From GM7GCV1 sp965222065 (GTDB lineage: Bacteria > Pseudomonadota > Gammaproteobacteria > Pseudomonadales > GM7GCV1): DNA of 64,000 bases. Position 1 is the stretch's first letter; each line of letters opens with the position of its first letter. Where the stretch lies: assembly GCA_965222065.1 (NCBI GenBank), contig OZ244933.1, positions 558,001 through 622,000 of the forward strand. Direction: 5' to 3'. The notes under the pieces are model-generated. The model made no database searches. It was given only the letters and a program-made list of their open reading frames with translations, and was not told the origin of the DNA. Below are positions 63,732-64,000 of the stretch, piece after piece. Both the position numbers and the translations under genes were made by a program.

Positions 63732-63777
63732 TTGGACTCAGCCCTAAACGCTATTTCTATCCCTTACATTGCATGCA
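63732..63777 (+). promoter_or_regulatory. possible promoter and palindrome upstream of the receptor gene
   Basis: TTGGAC (63732-63737), 17 bases, TTCTAT (63755-63760) is a plausible sigma70 promoter for the rightward gene. A palindrome TGCATGCA (63770-63777) follows near the expected transcription start and could be a repressor site. Both are sequence matches only. Confidence 0.3.
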
Positions 63778-63812
63778 TAATAGCATCATTAGCAGCAGAT
63801 TAAGGGGTGACA

Positions 63813-64000
63813 ATGATTTCGGAGCGATCCACCAGGTTGTTGGCAGTCTGGCTGGCCGGTCCCGGCCTGGCGATGAGTGCTTCCGTCTTGCTGGCGCAGG
63901 AGCCAGCGGCGCAGCCGGATACATCGTTGCGGATGCTTCCCGGCAATGAAGCCACAGAGACGGATGAATCCACTGTAGTCTACCCGAACTCTTTCTTCGC
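63813..64000 (+). CDS. exported protein N-terminus, probable TonB-dependent receptor (cut by window edge)
   Basis: The ATG at 63813 has TTAAGGGG about five bases upstream (an in-frame GTG at 63807 is less likely), and 62 codons reach the window end without a stop. A signal peptide (RLLAVWLAGPGLAMSASVLLA, written here as two parts RLLAVWLAGP and GLAMSASVLLA) is followed by a Pro- and Gly-rich stretch and VVYPNSFF, which resembles the start of the plug domain in TonB-dependent receptors, where a TA-rich segment would follow. The assignment rests on that short similarity and on the sugar-catabolic neighbourhood. It is divergent from the cupin operon across 245 bases. Confidence 0.5.
   Translation, partial: MISERSTRLLAVWLAGPGLAMSASVLLAQEPAAQPDTSLRMLPGNEATETDESTVVYPNSFF

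Overview
The window looks like the chromosome of a heterotrophic, probably marine, Gammaproteobacterium that degrades plant or algal polysaccharide. I place it near the Cellvibrionales/Alteromonadales from gene content and protein style only; no rRNA or marker gene is present to prove it. Coding density is high, and there is no phage, insertion sequence, CRISPR array, tRNA or rRNA that I can see.

Layout. (1) 1-5741 is an L-rhamnose locus: a truncated NCS1-type permease, divergent rhaEW (aldolase/dehydrogenase fusion) and rhaI, and a DeoR-type regulator. No rhamnulokinase is evident beside them. (2) 5820-13448 is a sugar oxidation operon on the minus strand: xylulokinase-like kinase, Gfo/Idh/MocA oxidoreductase, sugar isomerase/epimerase-like TIM barrel and an unlisted 56-residue membrane protein, closed by a clear terminator. 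Upstream lie a GMC flavoprotein and its Tat-exported small subunit, divergent from a PAS-AraC regulator. (3) 13563-18970 holds a GH67 alpha-glucuronidase, a PoxB-like TPP enzyme, a DJ-1/PfpI-family protein and a small helical, possibly ferritin-like protein. (4) 18984-23722 holds a giant multi-PAS hybrid kinase coupled to a REC-EAL protein. (5) 23987-28437 holds a Tat-exported molybdenum hydroxylase (large and [2Fe-2S] subunits) with its maturation genes mocA and xdhC. (6) 28633-31374 is a P2-type ATPase.

(7) 31445-37398 is the most unusual block: an MtrA/DmsE-like cytochrome with only eight CXXCH motifs, an MtrB/PioB-like outer-membrane barrel without cysteines, a ferric-reductase-like flavocytochrome and an exported cytochrome b5-like protein, in tight minus-strand order behind a beta-CASP metallo-beta-lactamase. 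I read it as a compact trans-envelope electron conduit. No outer-surface cytochrome is encoded nearby. (8) 37619-43845 holds exported carbohydrate-active or hydrolytic proteins: a beta-helix protein, a serine hydrolase, a CE15 glucuronoyl esterase, an amidohydrolase with an altered active site and a DUF3500 protein. (9) 44118-50642 holds a membrane-anchored AraC regulator, a DGSGN-repeat exported protein and an RND efflux pair.

(10) 50922-64000 is a second oxidation cluster: PQQ-type sugar dehydrogenase fused to cytochrome c, GDPD, haem-c VCBS propeller, Tat-exported enolase-superfamily enzyme, two SDRs, a YncE-like propeller, a zinc alcohol dehydrogenase, a Tat-exported SMP-30 lactonase and a cupin. 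The start of what is probably a TonB-dependent receptor lies divergent at the right edge.

Taken together, the window pairs removal of glucuronic acid side chains from xylan (GH67, CE15), rhamnose and xylulose entry, and an unusually rich set of exported sugar oxidoreductases and lactonases. Seven exported proteins carry twin-arginine signals. The inferred theme is that sugars are partly oxidised in the periplasm, with electrons passed to c-type haem carriers, before or alongside uptake.
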